NCBI RefSeq assembly: GCF_003721565.1
Contig: NZ_RJJE01000002.1
Coordinates: 514,499-578,498, forward strand
DNA: 64,000 nt
Reading direction: 5' to 3'
DNA from: Rufibacter immobilis
GTDB taxonomy: Bacteria > Bacteroidota > Bacteroidia > Cytophagales > Hymenobacteraceae
Position 1 is the first letter of the stretch, and each line of letters opens with the position of its first letter. Both the position numbers and the translations under genes were made by a program. The notes under the pieces are model-generated. The model had not been told where the DNA came from. It did no database searches and worked only from the letters and a program-made list of their open reading frames with translations. Below are positions 23,873 through 34,100 of the stretch, in pieces.

Positions 23873-26692
23873 ATGACAGAAGACATCATTCCGCAAGATA
23901 CCCAAATAGACGCGCTGGACGCCCGCGAGCACATCATCATCAAACGGGCCCGCGTCCATAATTTAAAGAACCTGAGCGTGGCCCTGCCGCGCAATCAGTT
24001 CATTGTGGTCACCGGCCTTTCCGGCTCCGGCAAATCGTCGCTGGCCTTTGACACTTTGTATGCCGAGGGGCAGCGCATGTACGTGGAGAGCCTGAGCTCC
24101 TACGCCCGTCAGTTCCTGGGCCGCATGGACAAGCCCGATGTGGATTACATACGCGGCATCAGCCCGGCCATTGCCATTGAGCAGAAGGTGAGCATCCGGA
24201 ACAACCGTTCCACCGTGGGTACCAGCACCGAGATTTACGACTACCTCAAGCTGCTGTACGCGCGCATTGGTAAGACCATTTCGCCGGTCTCCGGTAAAGA
24301 GGTGAAGAAAGATACCGTCACCAGCGTGGTAGATTACCTCATGGCGCTGGAAGACGGAACCCGCGTCATGATTATGGCGCCGCTGCAGCAAAACAAAGAC
24401 CGCAAACTGAGCAAAGAGCTGGATTTGCTGTTGCAGAAAGGCTATTCCCGCGTGATTCTGAACGGTGAGCCCTTCTTTATTGAGGAACTCATTGCAGAAG
24501 GAAAACCTGAGCCCAAGGGCGAGGTCTTTATTCTCATTGACCGCGCCGTCATCAGGCATGACGAGGAAGCCGAAACCCTGCAGATGCGCCTCGCTGACTC
24601 GGTGCAGACCGCGTTCTACGAGGGCCACGACGAATGCCACGTGCAGCTGGGCGACGAGAAACGCGTGTTCTCCAACCGCTTCGAGCTGGACGGAATGGTG
24701 TTTGAGGAGCCCAGCGTCAACTTCTTCAGCTTCAACAACCCGTACGGTGCCTGCCAGACCTGCGAAGGCTGGGGCAGCGTGCTGGGCATTGACCCAGACC
24801 TGGTGATTCCAGACAAAAGCCTGACCGTGTTTGAGGGAGCCATCGCGCCGTGGCGCACCGAGAAGCAGAACGAATGGCTGCAACCGCTCATCAAAAACGG
24901 CATTCGGTTCGATTTTCCAATTCACCGTCCGTTCAACGAACTCACTGAGGAACAGCAGGAATTGCTCTGGACCGGGAACAAATACTTCGGGGGGCTGAAT
25001 GACTTTTTCAAGCACGTACAGGCGCAGACGCACAAGATTCAGTACCGCGTGTTGCTTTCCCGCTACCGCGGCCGCACCGCCTGCCCAGACTGCAAAGGCT
25101 CACGCTTACGCAAAGACGCCAGCTACGTGAAGGTGGACGGCAAAAGCATCACGGATCTGGTGCTCATGCCTGTGACCAAAACGCTGGAGTTCTTCCAGAA
25201 CCTGCATCTGAGCGAGCATGACCTAGCCGTGGCCGACCGCCTCATCACCGAAGTCACCAACCGCTTGAGTTACCTCGTGCGTGTAGGCTTGGGCTACTTG
25301 ACCTTGAACCGTTTGTCCAACACCCTTTCCGGCGGCGAAAGCCAACGCATCAATCTGGCTACATCCTTGGGTAGTGCCCTGGTGGGTTCTATGTATATCT
25401 TAGATGAGCCCAGCATTGGGCTTCACCCCAAAGACGCTGACCAACTCATTGGTGTATTGCGCTCTTTGCAGCAAATGGGTAACACTGTGATTGTGGTGGA
25501 GCACGAGGAAGGCATGATGGAAGTGGCAGACCAGGTGCTGGACATCGGTCCAGAAGCCGGTTCAGGCGGCGGAAATCTCATGTTCCAGGGTTCGTTCCAG
25601 GACCTTTTGAAAAGTGATACCTACACCGGCCGGTATTTGAGTGGCCGCATGGAAGTGCCGGTTCCCACGCAGCGTCGCCCTTGGCGGAATTGCGTGGAAG
25701 TGCATGGTGCCCGCGAGAACAACCTCAAGAACGTGAGCGTGAAAGTGCCCCTGAACGTGATGACGGTGGTGACGGGCGTGAGCGGCTCTGGCAAATCTAC
25801 CTTGATTAAGAAGATTCTGGCGCCGTCGCTCATCAAAGCCCTCGGCGGCCACGCCGATGCCACGGGTAAATTTGACAAACTCTCCGGTGACATCAACAAA
25901 GTGGCGCACGTGGAGTTCGTGGACCAAAACCCCATCGGCAAATCGTCGCGCTCCAACCCGGTGACCTACGTGAAAGCCTATGACGCCATCCGGACTATGT
26001 ACGCCGACCAGCCCTTGGCGAAGGCGCGCGGGTTCAAGCCATCGCACTTCTCGTTCAACATTGAAGGCGGCCGTTGCGAGGTGTGCCAGGGCGAAGGCCA
26101 GGTGAAGATTGAGATGCAGTTTATGGCCGATATCTACCTAACCTGCGAGGCCTGCGGCGGGCAGAAGTTCAAGCAAGACATTCTGGACATTCAGTACCAC
26201 GAGAAAAACATCTCCGAGGTGCTGGACATGACGATTGACGACAGCCTGATTTTCTTCAAAGACCAGCCCAAGATTCTGGAGAAACTGAAGCCGCTGCAAG
26301 ACGTGGGCCTCGGTTATATTAGATTAGGGCAAAGCAGCAATACTTTATCTGGGGGTGAAGCGCAGCGCGTGAAACTGGCCTCGTTCCTGACCAAAGGCGC
26401 CACGCCACACAACGGCAATATCCTGTTCATCTTCGATGAGCCCAGTACCGGCCTGCACTTCCATGACATCAGCAAGTTATTAACTGCCCTGAATGCCCTG
26501 GTAGAAAACGGCAACACCGTGCTGGTCATCGAACACAACATGGACATCATCAAGTGCGCCGACTGGATCATTGACCTCGGCCCCGAAGGCGGTACTAACG
26601 GCGGCCACCTGCTGTTTGAAGGTACGCCGGAAGACTTGGTGAAACAGGCAGAAACGAACCACACTGCCAAGTATTTAAAACCGAAGCTGTAG
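23873..26692 (+). CDS. uvrA: Excinuclease ABC subunit A
   Basis: 939 residues, full length. It is the damage-recognition ATPase of nucleotide excision repair, which loads UvrB. Walker A of the first ABC half is GLSGSGKSSL (about 48-57), with a signature LSGGESQRINLA. Zinc-binding pairs are CQTC and CPDC in the first half, and CEVCQGEGQ with CEACGGQKF in the second. The second half has Walker A GVSGSGKSTL, signature LSGGEAQRVKLA and Walker B ILFIFDEPSTGLHF. It is preceded by a TACCTTTG box and followed by a terminator. Confidence 0.97.
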   Translation: MTEDIIPQDTQIDALDAREHIIIKRARVHNLKNLSVALPRNQFIVVTGLSGSGKSSLAFDTLYAEGQRMYVESLSSYARQFLGRMDKPDVDYIRGISPAIAIEQKVSIRNNRSTVGTSTEIYDYLKLLYARIGKTISPVSGKEVKKDTVTSVVDYLMALEDGTRVMIMAPLQQNKDRKLSKELDLLLQKGYSRVILNGEPFFIEELIAEGKPEPKGEVFILIDRAVIRHDEEAETLQMRLADSVQTAFYEGHDECHVQLGDEKRVFSNRFELDGMVFEEPSVNFFSFNNPYGACQTCEGWGSVLGIDPDLVIPDKSLTVFEGAIAPWRTEKQNEWLQPLIKNGIRFDFPIHRPFNELTEEQQELLWTGNKYFGGLNDFFKHVQAQTHKIQYRVLLSRYRGRTACPDCKGSRLRKDASYVKVDGKSITDLVLMPVTKTLEFFQNLHLSEHDLAVADRLITEVTNRLSYLVRVGLGYLTLNRLSNTLSGGESQRINLATSLGSALVGSMYILDEPSIGLHPKDADQLIGVLRSLQQMGNTVIVVEHEEGMMEVADQVLDIGPEAGSGGGNLMFQGSFQDLLKSDTYTGRYLSGRMEVPVPTQRRPWRNCVEVHGARENNLKNVSVKVPLNVMTVVTGVSGSGKSTLIKKILAPSLIKALGGHADATGKFDKLSGDINKVAHVEFVDQNPIGKSSRSNPVTYVKAYDAIRTMYADQPLAKARGFKPSHFSFNIEGGRCEVCQGEGQVKIEMQFMADIYLTCEACGGQKFKQDILDIQYHEKNISEVLDMTIDDSLIFFKDQPKILEKLKPLQDVGLGYIRLGQSSNTLSGGEAQRVKLASFLTKGATPHNGNILFIFDEPSTGLHFHDISKLLTALNALVENGNTVLVIEHNMDIIKCADWIIDLGPEGGTNGGHLLFEGTPEDLVKQAETNHTAKYLKPKL

Positions 26693-26696
26693 GTCT

Positions 26697-26734
26697 ATTT
26701 TTGGCCTGTTTTCAGAAAAAGAGCCGCTAAACGG
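26697..26734. repeat. Intergenic palindrome, mixed-arm copy
   Basis: Left arm tttttggcctgtttt, right arm aaaaagagccgctaaacgg. Confidence 0.7.
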
Positions 26735-26743
26735 AAAGTGTAA

Positions 26744-26786
26744 GAAATCCCTGTGCGATGAGAGAAGCCGCGCAGGGATTTTTGTT
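26744..26786 (+). terminator. Terminator of uvrA
   Basis: Stem aaatccctgtgcg / cgcgcagggattt followed by tttgttt. Confidence 0.75.
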
Positions 26787-26810
26787 TCAGAACACTCGCA
26801 AAGCGGAGGA

Positions 26811-26955
26811 AACCCACCCCTACCCCTCCGAGGAGGGGAGCATCAGGAATGCGTAATCTTATAACCTCAAAAAGTTGATTATCACCATCTCAACGTCATC
26901 TATCTAAAGCTGCTTCTCGGAGCAACTCCCCTCCTTGGAGGGGTAGGGGTGGGTT
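26811..26955. repeat. Short module with acccacccctacccctcc ends
   Basis: 145 bp with the same terminal inverted repeats as the flanking modules at 16131 and 23048, but an unrelated AT-richer interior. It shows that the ends can carry different cargo. Confidence 0.75.
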
Positions 26956-27092
26956 TTCTCCTTTTGTCATCCTGAAAGGATCTTGTGGGCAATCTAAATA
27001 AGCCCTTACCAAACGTAAAGCCTTTTGCGGCTTAGATGCTTTCAGCAGAAGTAGGAGAAAAAATTTTCTCAGGAGCAGCAGAAGGCACATTG

Positions 27093-27132
27093 CCGTTTAG
27101 CGGCTCTTTTTCTAAAATCAGGCCAAAAACGG
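27093..27132. repeat. Intergenic palindrome, mixed-arm copy
   Basis: Left arm ccgtttagcggctcttttt, right arm aaaatcaggccaaaaacgg. Confidence 0.7.
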
Positions 27133-27268
27133 AGGACACAAAAAGCCATAGACTTTCCTGAGCCTTTATTTCGCTGGCAGGAGGGGTGGTTGCCGTGAAC
27201 AAATCTTTCTGCTGCCGGTTCACTATATTGCCGCCTTTCGCGTACGCCAAGGGAAATCAATTTTGGGA

Positions 27269-27934
27269 ATGAAAGACCTTTCTGTGCCTTTGCCTGTCAA
27301 TAAGCTGTATGTCTCTATCATCATCCTCTGTCTGTTCCATGGCTGCGGACTCATTGGGTTCTACACGCCGTACCGGGATTGGTTTCTGAGTAACACGCCG
27401 CTCAACCTGATTCTGGCCACGGCGCTGCTGTTCTGGAACCACCAGGGGCTCACCCTGAAGATGGTAGCCGGCACCATAGGCGTATTTCTGGTAGGCTTCA
27501 CCGCCGAGGTCATTGGGGTAGCCACGGGCGATGTGTTTGGGGAGTACTATTACGGCGATGCCTTCGGGCCGAAGTTCCTGGAGGTGCCCTGGCTCATTGG
27601 CATGAATTGGGCGGCCCTGTGTTTTGCAGCGGCTACGGTAGTCAATACCTGGCAGAAACCGTTCATACTAAAAGCAGCGGTGGCGGCGGCCATGCCCGTG
27701 AGCATTGATTTTTTGATTGAGCAGGTCTGCGAGAAGTTCGATTTCTGGTATTGGCAGGGCCACGTGGCGCCGGTGCAGAATTACATCAGTTGGTACGTGT
27801 TCAGTTTTCTGTTCGTGCTGGTGCTCATGCCGCTGCTCAGAAATTCCCAGAACAGACTGGCGCCGTACTTCCTGCTGGTGCAGTTCTTCTTCTTCCTGTT
27901 CCTCAACCTTGTAGAGTTTTTCTATGTCCGCTAA
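27269..27934 (+). CDS. cruF: Carotenoid biosynthesis membrane protein (CruF-type hydratase)
   Basis: 221 residues from ATG 27269 (a TTG two codons upstream is also in frame). It has about seven membrane helices. The family signature is GVATGDVFGEYYYGDAFGPK, then VPWLIGMNWA, and later VSIDFLIEQVCEKFDFW. The CruF/DUF422 family adds water at the 1,2 double bond of the carotenoid psi end, giving a 1-hydroxy end group. It overlaps the lycopene cyclase gene by 11 bp, so the two act in one pathway, probably towards monocyclic hydroxylated pigments. Confidence 0.8.
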   Translation: MKDLSVPLPVNKLYVSIIILCLFHGCGLIGFYTPYRDWFLSNTPLNLILATALLFWNHQGLTLKMVAGTIGVFLVGFTAEVIGVATGDVFGEYYYGDAFGPKFLEVPWLIGMNWAALCFAAATVVNTWQKPFILKAAVAAAMPVSIDFLIEQVCEKFDFWYWQGHVAPVQNYISWYVFSFLFVLVLMPLLRNSQNRLAPYFLLVQFFFFLFLNLVEFFYVR

Positions 27935-29075
27935 CCCGCGCCCCTACGACTACATTATTGCCGGAGCCGGGGCGGCGGGCCTGAGTCTGCTGTGCTATCT
28001 GCTGGAACAGGAGCCCCTGCGGCATAAGCGTATTCTGCTGCTGGACCGCGACGCCAAGCAAACCAATGACCGCACCTGGTGCTTCTGGCAAACCGGGGAA
28101 AGTCCGTTTGAGAGCTGCCTCAAAAGTAAGTGGTCGGCGTTGTATTTTCATTCGCCCACGTTCTCTAAGTTGCTGGATATTCATCCGTACCAGTACAAAA
28201 TGCTGGACAGCCTCTCGTTTTATGAATATTGCTTCGGGCTGATGAAGAAGTTCCCTAATGTGGAGTTCCGGCAGGAAGACATTATAAGAATAGAGCCTAA
28301 CGGAACGGTGCATTGCGAGCGCGGCGTGTACCAGGCGCCGTACGTGTTCAACAGTGCGTTCTTCAAAATCAAGCAGCTGCCCAAAAAGCATTACATGGTG
28401 CAGCATTTCAAAGGCATTTTCATCAAAACCGCACAACCGGTCTTCAACCCGAAGGAGCCTACTTTGATGGATTTCCGGGTGGAGCAGCATCAAGATTGCC
28501 GGTTTATGTACGTGTTGCCCATTAATGCGCACGAGGCGCTGGTGGAGTACACCGGTTTCTCTGAGGCCGAGCTTCCCCAGGAAGCCTATGACCAGGAACT
28601 GAAAGCCTACCTCAGAGATTTCCTTCAGCTCACGGACTATGAGATCACGCACGAGGAATTCGGGATGATTCCCATGACCGATGCCCCGTTCCCCAGGCAG
28701 CAAAGTGCGCAGGTCATCAACATCGGTACGGCGGGTGGGGCCACCAAAGCCTCTACAGGCTACACGTTCAGCTTTATTCAGCGGCAGTGCTCAGCCATCG
28801 CCCGTAATCTAGCCCAGGGGAAAGCGCCGTTGGCGGGTACAGGGAGCGGGTTCAACAAGTTTGGGTTGTATGACAGCATTTTCCTGCGGGTGCTGCTGGA
28901 GAAGAAACAGGAGCCACGGCAGGTGTTCCATGACCTGTTCAGCAAACTGCCCGCCCCGCTCATCCTCAAATTCCTGAACGAAGAGACCTCTTTTCTTGAA
29001 GACTTCCGGATCATGAATGCCGTGGAGAAACGCATTTTTGTGCCCGCCGCCCTCAAAGAAAGCCTGCACCTGTAA
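27924..29075 (+). CDS. crtY: Lycopene beta-cyclase
   Basis: 383 residues. A flavoprotein that cyclises the psi ends of lycopene to beta rings. The N-terminal dinucleotide-binding motif YIIAGAGAAGLSLLCYLL (about 9-26) is followed by the CrtY-typical LLLDRDAKQTNDRTWCFW and SLSFYEYCFGLM. Near the C-terminus are GTAGGATKASTGYTFSFIQR and the hydrophobic end. The start codon lies inside the 3' end of the CruF-type gene (11 bp overlap). No phytoene synthase or desaturase is in the window, so those steps must be encoded elsewhere. Confidence 0.9.
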   Translation: MSANPRPYDYIIAGAGAAGLSLLCYLLEQEPLRHKRILLLDRDAKQTNDRTWCFWQTGESPFESCLKSKWSALYFHSPTFSKLLDIHPYQYKMLDSLSFYEYCFGLMKKFPNVEFRQEDIIRIEPNGTVHCERGVYQAPYVFNSAFFKIKQLPKKHYMVQHFKGIFIKTAQPVFNPKEPTLMDFRVEQHQDCRFMYVLPINAHEALVEYTGFSEAELPQEAYDQELKAYLRDFLQLTDYEITHEEFGMIPMTDAPFPRQQSAQVINIGTAGGATKASTGYTFSFIQRQCSAIARNLAQGKAPLAGTGSGFNKFGLYDSIFLRVLLEKKQEPRQVFHDLFSKLPAPLILKFLNEETSFLEDFRIMNAVEKRIFVPAALKESLHL

Positions 29076-29139
29076 GCACAAATGCCACCTCCGGCGCGTA
29101 GATCAGCCACAAATCCTTATCTTAGCGGCCACAGGGTAC

Positions 29140-29180
29140 GCTGTTTTTGCCCTGATTTCAGAAAAGTAACCCCTAAACGC
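29140..29180. repeat. Intergenic palindrome, mixed-arm copy
   Basis: Left arm gctgtttttgccctgattt, right arm gtaacccctaaacgc, 46 bp before tpiA. It creates a false N-terminal extension of the tpiA frame. Confidence 0.7.
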
Positions 29181-29225
29181 GCAGGCCTGAAAAGCTTCGC
29201 ATTTCTTTATTATCTATTCAAGGCT

Positions 29226-29990
29226 ATGAGAAAGAACATTGTTGCCGGTAACTGGAAAATGAACAAAACCTACCAGGACGCGCAGGCGCTGGTGAGCGAG
29301 ATTGACAACATGGTGAAGGACGAGGTCACTTCTGATAACGTAGAGGTGATTGTCACGCCCCCGTTCCCCTTCCTGAGCACGGTCAGCAAATTAATCCAGG
29401 GCAACCCGCGCATGCATTTGGCGGCCCAAGACGTGAGTGCCCATGAGAGCGGCGCCTATACCGGCGAAGTGTCGGCGGCCATGCTCAAGTCAGTAGGCGT
29501 GGAGTACGTGCTGGTGGGGCATTCAGAGCGTCGTCAGTACCACCACGAAGATTCAGATCTGCTGTTCAAGAAAATGAAAGCGGCCCTGAAGGAAGGCATC
29601 AAACCTATTTTCTGCTGCGGGGAGCCCCTGGAAGTGCGGGAGTCTGAGCAGCATTTTGAGTACGTGGGCCAGCAGCTGAGAGACACCGTGGCGCATTTGA
29701 GTAACGAGGAGTTTGACCAGATTGTGATTGCCTACGAGCCTATCTGGGCCATTGGCACCGGCCGCACCGCCAGCAGCCAGCAAGCCCAGGAAATGCACGA
29801 ATACATCAGAGAAGAGCTTTCCCGCCTGTTTGACGCCGAAGCTGCTTTCAATAAAACCATTCTGTACGGCGGCAGCGCCAACCCCGGCAACGCCAAAGAA
29901 CTGTTCGCGCAGCCAGACGTGGACGGCGGTCTGATTGGCGGGGCTTCGCTGAAATCAAGAGACTTTACAGACATCATCAAATCCTTCTAG
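29226..29990 (+). CDS. tpiA: Triosephosphate isomerase
   Basis: 254 residues from ATG 29226. It interconverts dihydroxyacetone phosphate and glyceraldehyde 3-phosphate in glycolysis. Substrate-binding Asn9 and Lys11 are in AGNWKMN, the catalytic His99 in VLVGHSERR and the catalytic Glu171 in IAYEPIWAIGTGRTA. The phosphate-gripping loop follows in the latter, and LYGGSANPGN is near the end. The frame is open to 29082, but those 48 codons are palindrome-derived. It stands alone. Confidence 0.97.
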   Translation: MRKNIVAGNWKMNKTYQDAQALVSEIDNMVKDEVTSDNVEVIVTPPFPFLSTVSKLIQGNPRMHLAAQDVSAHESGAYTGEVSAAMLKSVGVEYVLVGHSERRQYHHEDSDLLFKKMKAALKEGIKPIFCCGEPLEVRESEQHFEYVGQQLRDTVAHLSNEEFDQIVIAYEPIWAIGTGRTASSQQAQEMHEYIREELSRLFDAEAAFNKTILYGGSANPGNAKELFAQPDVDGGLIGGASLKSRDFTDIIKSF

Positions 29991-30045
29991 TTTCTTCCTG
30001 CTTTAGCTCCGGTGAGGAGCCGCATAGAGCACAGAAAGAAGCTCC

Positions 30046-30087
30046 CGCGTTTAGGGCCTGTTTTTCCAAAAACAGGCCCTAAACGCG
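30046..30087. repeat. Intergenic palindrome, perfect copy
   Basis: Arms cgcgtttagggcctgttttt and aaaaacaggccctaaacgcg. The ggg-cct / agg-ccc change is matched on both sides. Confidence 0.92.
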
Positions 30088-30255
30088 TTTATAGTGATCC
30101 TGTCCTGGAGAATAGATAAACCTGACTCAGAAGAGAAACCTCTAAAGTTTAAATCATTTTCTAGAAATAAGTCTAATACGCAAGATATTACGCTTATTTT
30201 CGTTAAATTTTTAACCGCATCTGCTGCTTTTGCAGAAATATTAGAATCAACAAAT

Positions 30256-31089
30256 ATGAGTTTTATTGAAGTAACGGTTACCGCCTCAGAAGAATATGCA
30301 GAGATCCTGATCGCAGAGCTGGGAGAGCTGGGGTTTGACACGTTTCAGGATACCGAAAACGGGTTTCAGGCTTACATAGAGGAAGACCGGTTTGAGGAGG
30401 AGGCCTTGCAGGAAGTACTGGAGCGCTACCGTTTTGCGGGGGAGTTCCCGTACCAGACCAAGAGCATCGCCAAGCAGAACTGGAACGAAGAATGGGAGAA
30501 GAATTTTGAGCCGCTCCTTATCTCAGATAAAGTTTCTGTGCGCGCAGATTTCCATGAAAAGCCTGAGGGTGTGGCTTATGACATCGTGATCACGCCTAAA
30601 ATGTCGTTCGGGACGGGGCACCATGAGACTACCACGCTCATGATTGAAAACCAATTGACCCTGGATCACGTTGGAAAGCGCATTTTGGATATGGGGTGCG
30701 GAACCGGCATTCTGGCCATCATGGCCGAGCAACTGGGCGCCCGCCAGGTTTTGGCCGTTGACATTGAAGACTGGACCGTGGAGAATGCTCGCGAAAACGC
30801 TGAACGCAATAACTGCGCTACTCTGGAAGTGCGCCTGGGCGACGCCAGCGTGTTGACCGGTGAGGCTCCCTTTGAGTTGATTCTAGCCAACATCAACCGC
30901 AATGTGCTGCTGGAAGACATGCCGGTGTACAGTCAATTGCTGTTACCCAACGGGCCACTGGTGCTTAGCGGATTTTACACCCAAGACCTTCCGCTGTTGC
31001 AGGAAAGAGCGGCAGAACTAGGCTTGGCGTTTGAATCTTCCAGAACTAAAAACAATTGGGTTTCGGCCATATTTAGAAAAAACAGCTAA
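30256..31089 (+). CDS. prmA: Ribosomal protein L11 methyltransferase
   Basis: 277 residues from ATG 30256. It methylates Lys and N-terminal residues of ribosomal protein uL11 using SAM. The N-terminal substrate-recognition domain (about 1-60) is followed by a linker with WNEEWEKNFEPLLI and the Rossmann methyltransferase domain. That domain has TPKMSFGTGHHETT, the SAM-binding LDMGCGTGILAIMAEQLGA, and the catalytic-loop LILANINRNVL. The 54 codons upstream in frame (from 30094) look non-coding. Confidence 0.93.
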   Translation: MSFIEVTVTASEEYAEILIAELGELGFDTFQDTENGFQAYIEEDRFEEEALQEVLERYRFAGEFPYQTKSIAKQNWNEEWEKNFEPLLISDKVSVRADFHEKPEGVAYDIVITPKMSFGTGHHETTTLMIENQLTLDHVGKRILDMGCGTGILAIMAEQLGARQVLAVDIEDWTVENARENAERNNCATLEVRLGDASVLTGEAPFELILANINRNVLLEDMPVYSQLLLPNGPLVLSGFYTQDLPLLQERAAELGLAFESSRTKNNWVSAIFRKNS

Positions 31090-31114
31090 CCACTAGCACG
31101 CTTACCTTCTTCTT

Positions 31115-34100
31115 ATGAAGCACTTTTTTCTCTTTTTACTTTTTCTTTTGAGCAGCTTGCTCGGGTACAGCCAGGTCTACAAACTGTCAGCAGATGACCA
31201 GGGGCAGTTCCTGTTGGATGTGCGCGCCATGATGGCCGGTACTAAAAACGAAGCCGCGGTGCTGGTTGCCTCCAACATGGAGAGCGCCTGGAGCAGTGGC
31301 AAGCTCAGCGAGAAGCAGAAGGCCAAGGTTATGGACCTGTCTCAGCAAATGCTGAAGAAAAAACTCAAAGCCCGTCCGCATTTTGAGAATTTCTGGGGTA
31401 CAGTGGCCAATAGCGTAAACCTGCACCAGTACACTGGCGCCAATCTGGATCAACTGCTGACCGTGGTAGAGCAAACGCTGCAAAAGCAGGATGTAAAAGT
31501 GTATGAGCGCTTTTTGGGAAATACCCAGCAGTTTTTGCTTTCCAAGAACCTGTATAAGGGACCAAACAACCAGTTGCAGGCGGTAGGCGGCACTTTCGCG
31601 TTTGAATACAAGGAAGGAACGCCAGAACCGGCGGCCAATGCGGCTTGGGGCAACGAGCCCGCTCCCGCCAAAACTCCGGCTAAAACGGCAACTGCTGCTC
31701 CCAAGCCCGCTGCTCCGGCTCCTAAAAAAGAAGTAAAGCAAGAAGAGGAAGATCCTTGGGCTGCCTGGGAAACACCCAAGAAAGTGAAAAAGCCTGCCCC
31801 GGCTAAAACGGCTAAAACCGGAACTAAGGCTGGCGCAGCTACCAAAAAAGAGACATCCGCTCCGGCCAAACCGGAACCCGAGTCAGTGGAGGAGGAGCAG
31901 TACTTTGCCGCCCCCCTGCCCGTACTGGCCGGTCCAGTGATTGTGCTGGAGAAAGTAGACCTGTTGTTCACTTCCGCATTTGATTCCGTTACCATCAAGG
32001 AGGCGAAAGGGGAGGTATCGCTCACCAATGGGAAGTACGTGGGGCAGGGCGGAAAATTGGTTTGGAACCGCATGGGCGGAGACGCCACCGCAGAGTTCAA
32101 AGGTCTTACGTTTGACGTAGATAAACCCACCTTCAAAGTGGAAGACGTGACCCTGACTTACCCGGCCGTGCTGGAAAACAGTATTAGAGGGAATTTAGAG
32201 TACAAGCTTACTAGACCTAAAGCCAACGGAGATAACGGCTTTCCCAGATTTATCTCGCATACTAACAACGCCAAAATCAAGTACTTTGGGTCAGATATCA
32301 AGTATATAGGCGGTTTCTCGCTGGCGGGCGGTACTCTTATGAGTGCAGCGTTGAATGGAAGCCCTTCCACCATTTGGGTAACCGAGGGCGGTGAACGGAA
32401 ATTTAGAGCCACCTCCCGTAACTACACCATCAGTGACAGTGTCTTAACGGCACCGGTGGCCGGCATTGCCATCTTCCAGGGGCAGGATTCCATCACCCAT
32501 CCTGGCGTGAAATTCAAGTACAACAAAAATGAGAAGCGCTTGGTGTTGGTGAACCCAGACGGGCTGTACAAACAAACACCGTACTACCATTCTTACCACC
32601 AGATGGAGCTTACCACAGACATGGCCGTGTGGGATTTGCAAAAGCCAGCCATTGATTTCGCCATTCTAACCGCCAAGAACCAGGTGCCGGTGCAGGTGAA
32701 CTCAAAGGAGTATTTCACAGAAACCAGGTTTCAGCAGATCAAGACCATCTCCAACTTCCATCCGCTGTTTGCCACCGTGGGGTACGGGTTGAAGAGAGGC
32801 ACACAGAATTTCTACCTTTCGGAAATGTCTGAGGACATCAAGATAAAGCCAGAGGTGCTGCACAATGCTTTGACTACGCTAGCCCAGGGCAATTATCTGG
32901 ATTACGAGCCTACTACGGGAGCCGTGCACCTACGGGAGAAAGCCTACCATTACGCAGATGCCGCCCGTGACAAGAAAGACTATGATTACATTCACCTGAA
33001 TGCGCTTTCGCCGGCCGGACAAAATGCTACCTTAGACCTGACCACCGGTGATCTGATTCTGCGCGGAGTAAAAAGCTTTGCCTTCCATACAGACTCTTCC
33101 GTGATCGCAGAACCAGACAGCCAGATGGTACGCATCCAGAAGAACCGTAACATCTTGTTCAACGGAAAAGTGAAGTCGTCTAACTTCACCTTTAAAGGGC
33201 AGGAGTTCCTGTTTGACTACGACGGCTTCTTCATTGACCTGGCTAAGATTGACTCCACGCTCCTCACCACCAAAACCAAAGACAAAGACGGCAAAGAGAA
33301 AGACATGCCGTTTACGTTGGTAAACCGGGGCGGCCAGGGCAAAGCCAAATTGTACCTGAACCGGCCCGACAATAAATCTGGCCGCAAGAAGTATCCCGGT
33401 TATCCTTCTTTGGATGCTATTTCCGGGGCTACCGTATATTTCAACAAGCCTGAGATCTTAGGTGGGGTATATGATACCAGCGTGTACTTCAGCATTCCGC
33501 CTTTCAAGATTGACAGCCTGGCCAGTACCAAAGGCAACGTGATCGGGTTTAAGGGGACTTTCAACTCCGGGGGCATTTTTCCACCGTTTGAGACAAGGTT
33601 AGCCATTCAGCCAGACGGAGCGTTGGGCTTTGAATATGCGGTGCCTAAGAACGGGTTTGCCGTGTACGGCGGAAAAGGACGCTTCACAGATACCCTCACC
33701 CTGAACACCAAAGGCCTCAGAGGAAAAGGGACCCTCAGCTACCAGACGGCTTCTATGTACTCACCGGGTTTCGTGTTTTTTGTAGACTCGGCCACCACAG
33801 AAGTAGGGAAGAAGGGAAGTTTCAAAGCCGGAACGGTGGCGCAAGGGTCTTATCCCAGCGGATCGTTCAAATCCTTCACCATGAATTGGCAGCCCTACAA
33901 AGACACCCTTGAGATTGAAACGGTAGGGCGTGAGCTCATGAGCATCTTCAACGACCGGTTTACCTACAAAGGCATGCTGGGCTTCACGCCGTCTTCCTTA
34001 TATGGCAGTGGGGTGGCAGAGAATAGTGAGGTAGCACTCAAATCCCCGTCGTTTGTGTTCAAGAAGGGACTCATCCATGGGAACAACGCCTCTATGGAAG

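Larger units (their letters stand above)
26693..27268. other. Repeat island between uvrA and the carotenoid genes
   Basis: 576 bp with no supported gene. It contains a palindrome (26697-26734), the uvrA terminator (26744-26786), a short module with acccacccctacccctcc ends (26811-26955), a single 'gtcatcctgaaagga' arm (26960-26985) and another palindrome (27093-27132). Confidence 0.75.

Noticed and set aside
23963..25033. 356-codon antisense frame over uvrA
   Set aside because: It lies entirely within uvrA, has shadow composition and no signal or domain.
16131..26955. Complete insertion sequences
   Set aside because: The elements with acccacccctacccctcc ends are 145-257 bp and encode no transposase. 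No transposase gene was found in the window.
27269..29075. Complete carotenoid gene cluster
   Set aside because: Only the hydratase and the cyclase are present; phytoene synthase, desaturase and ketolase genes are not in the window.
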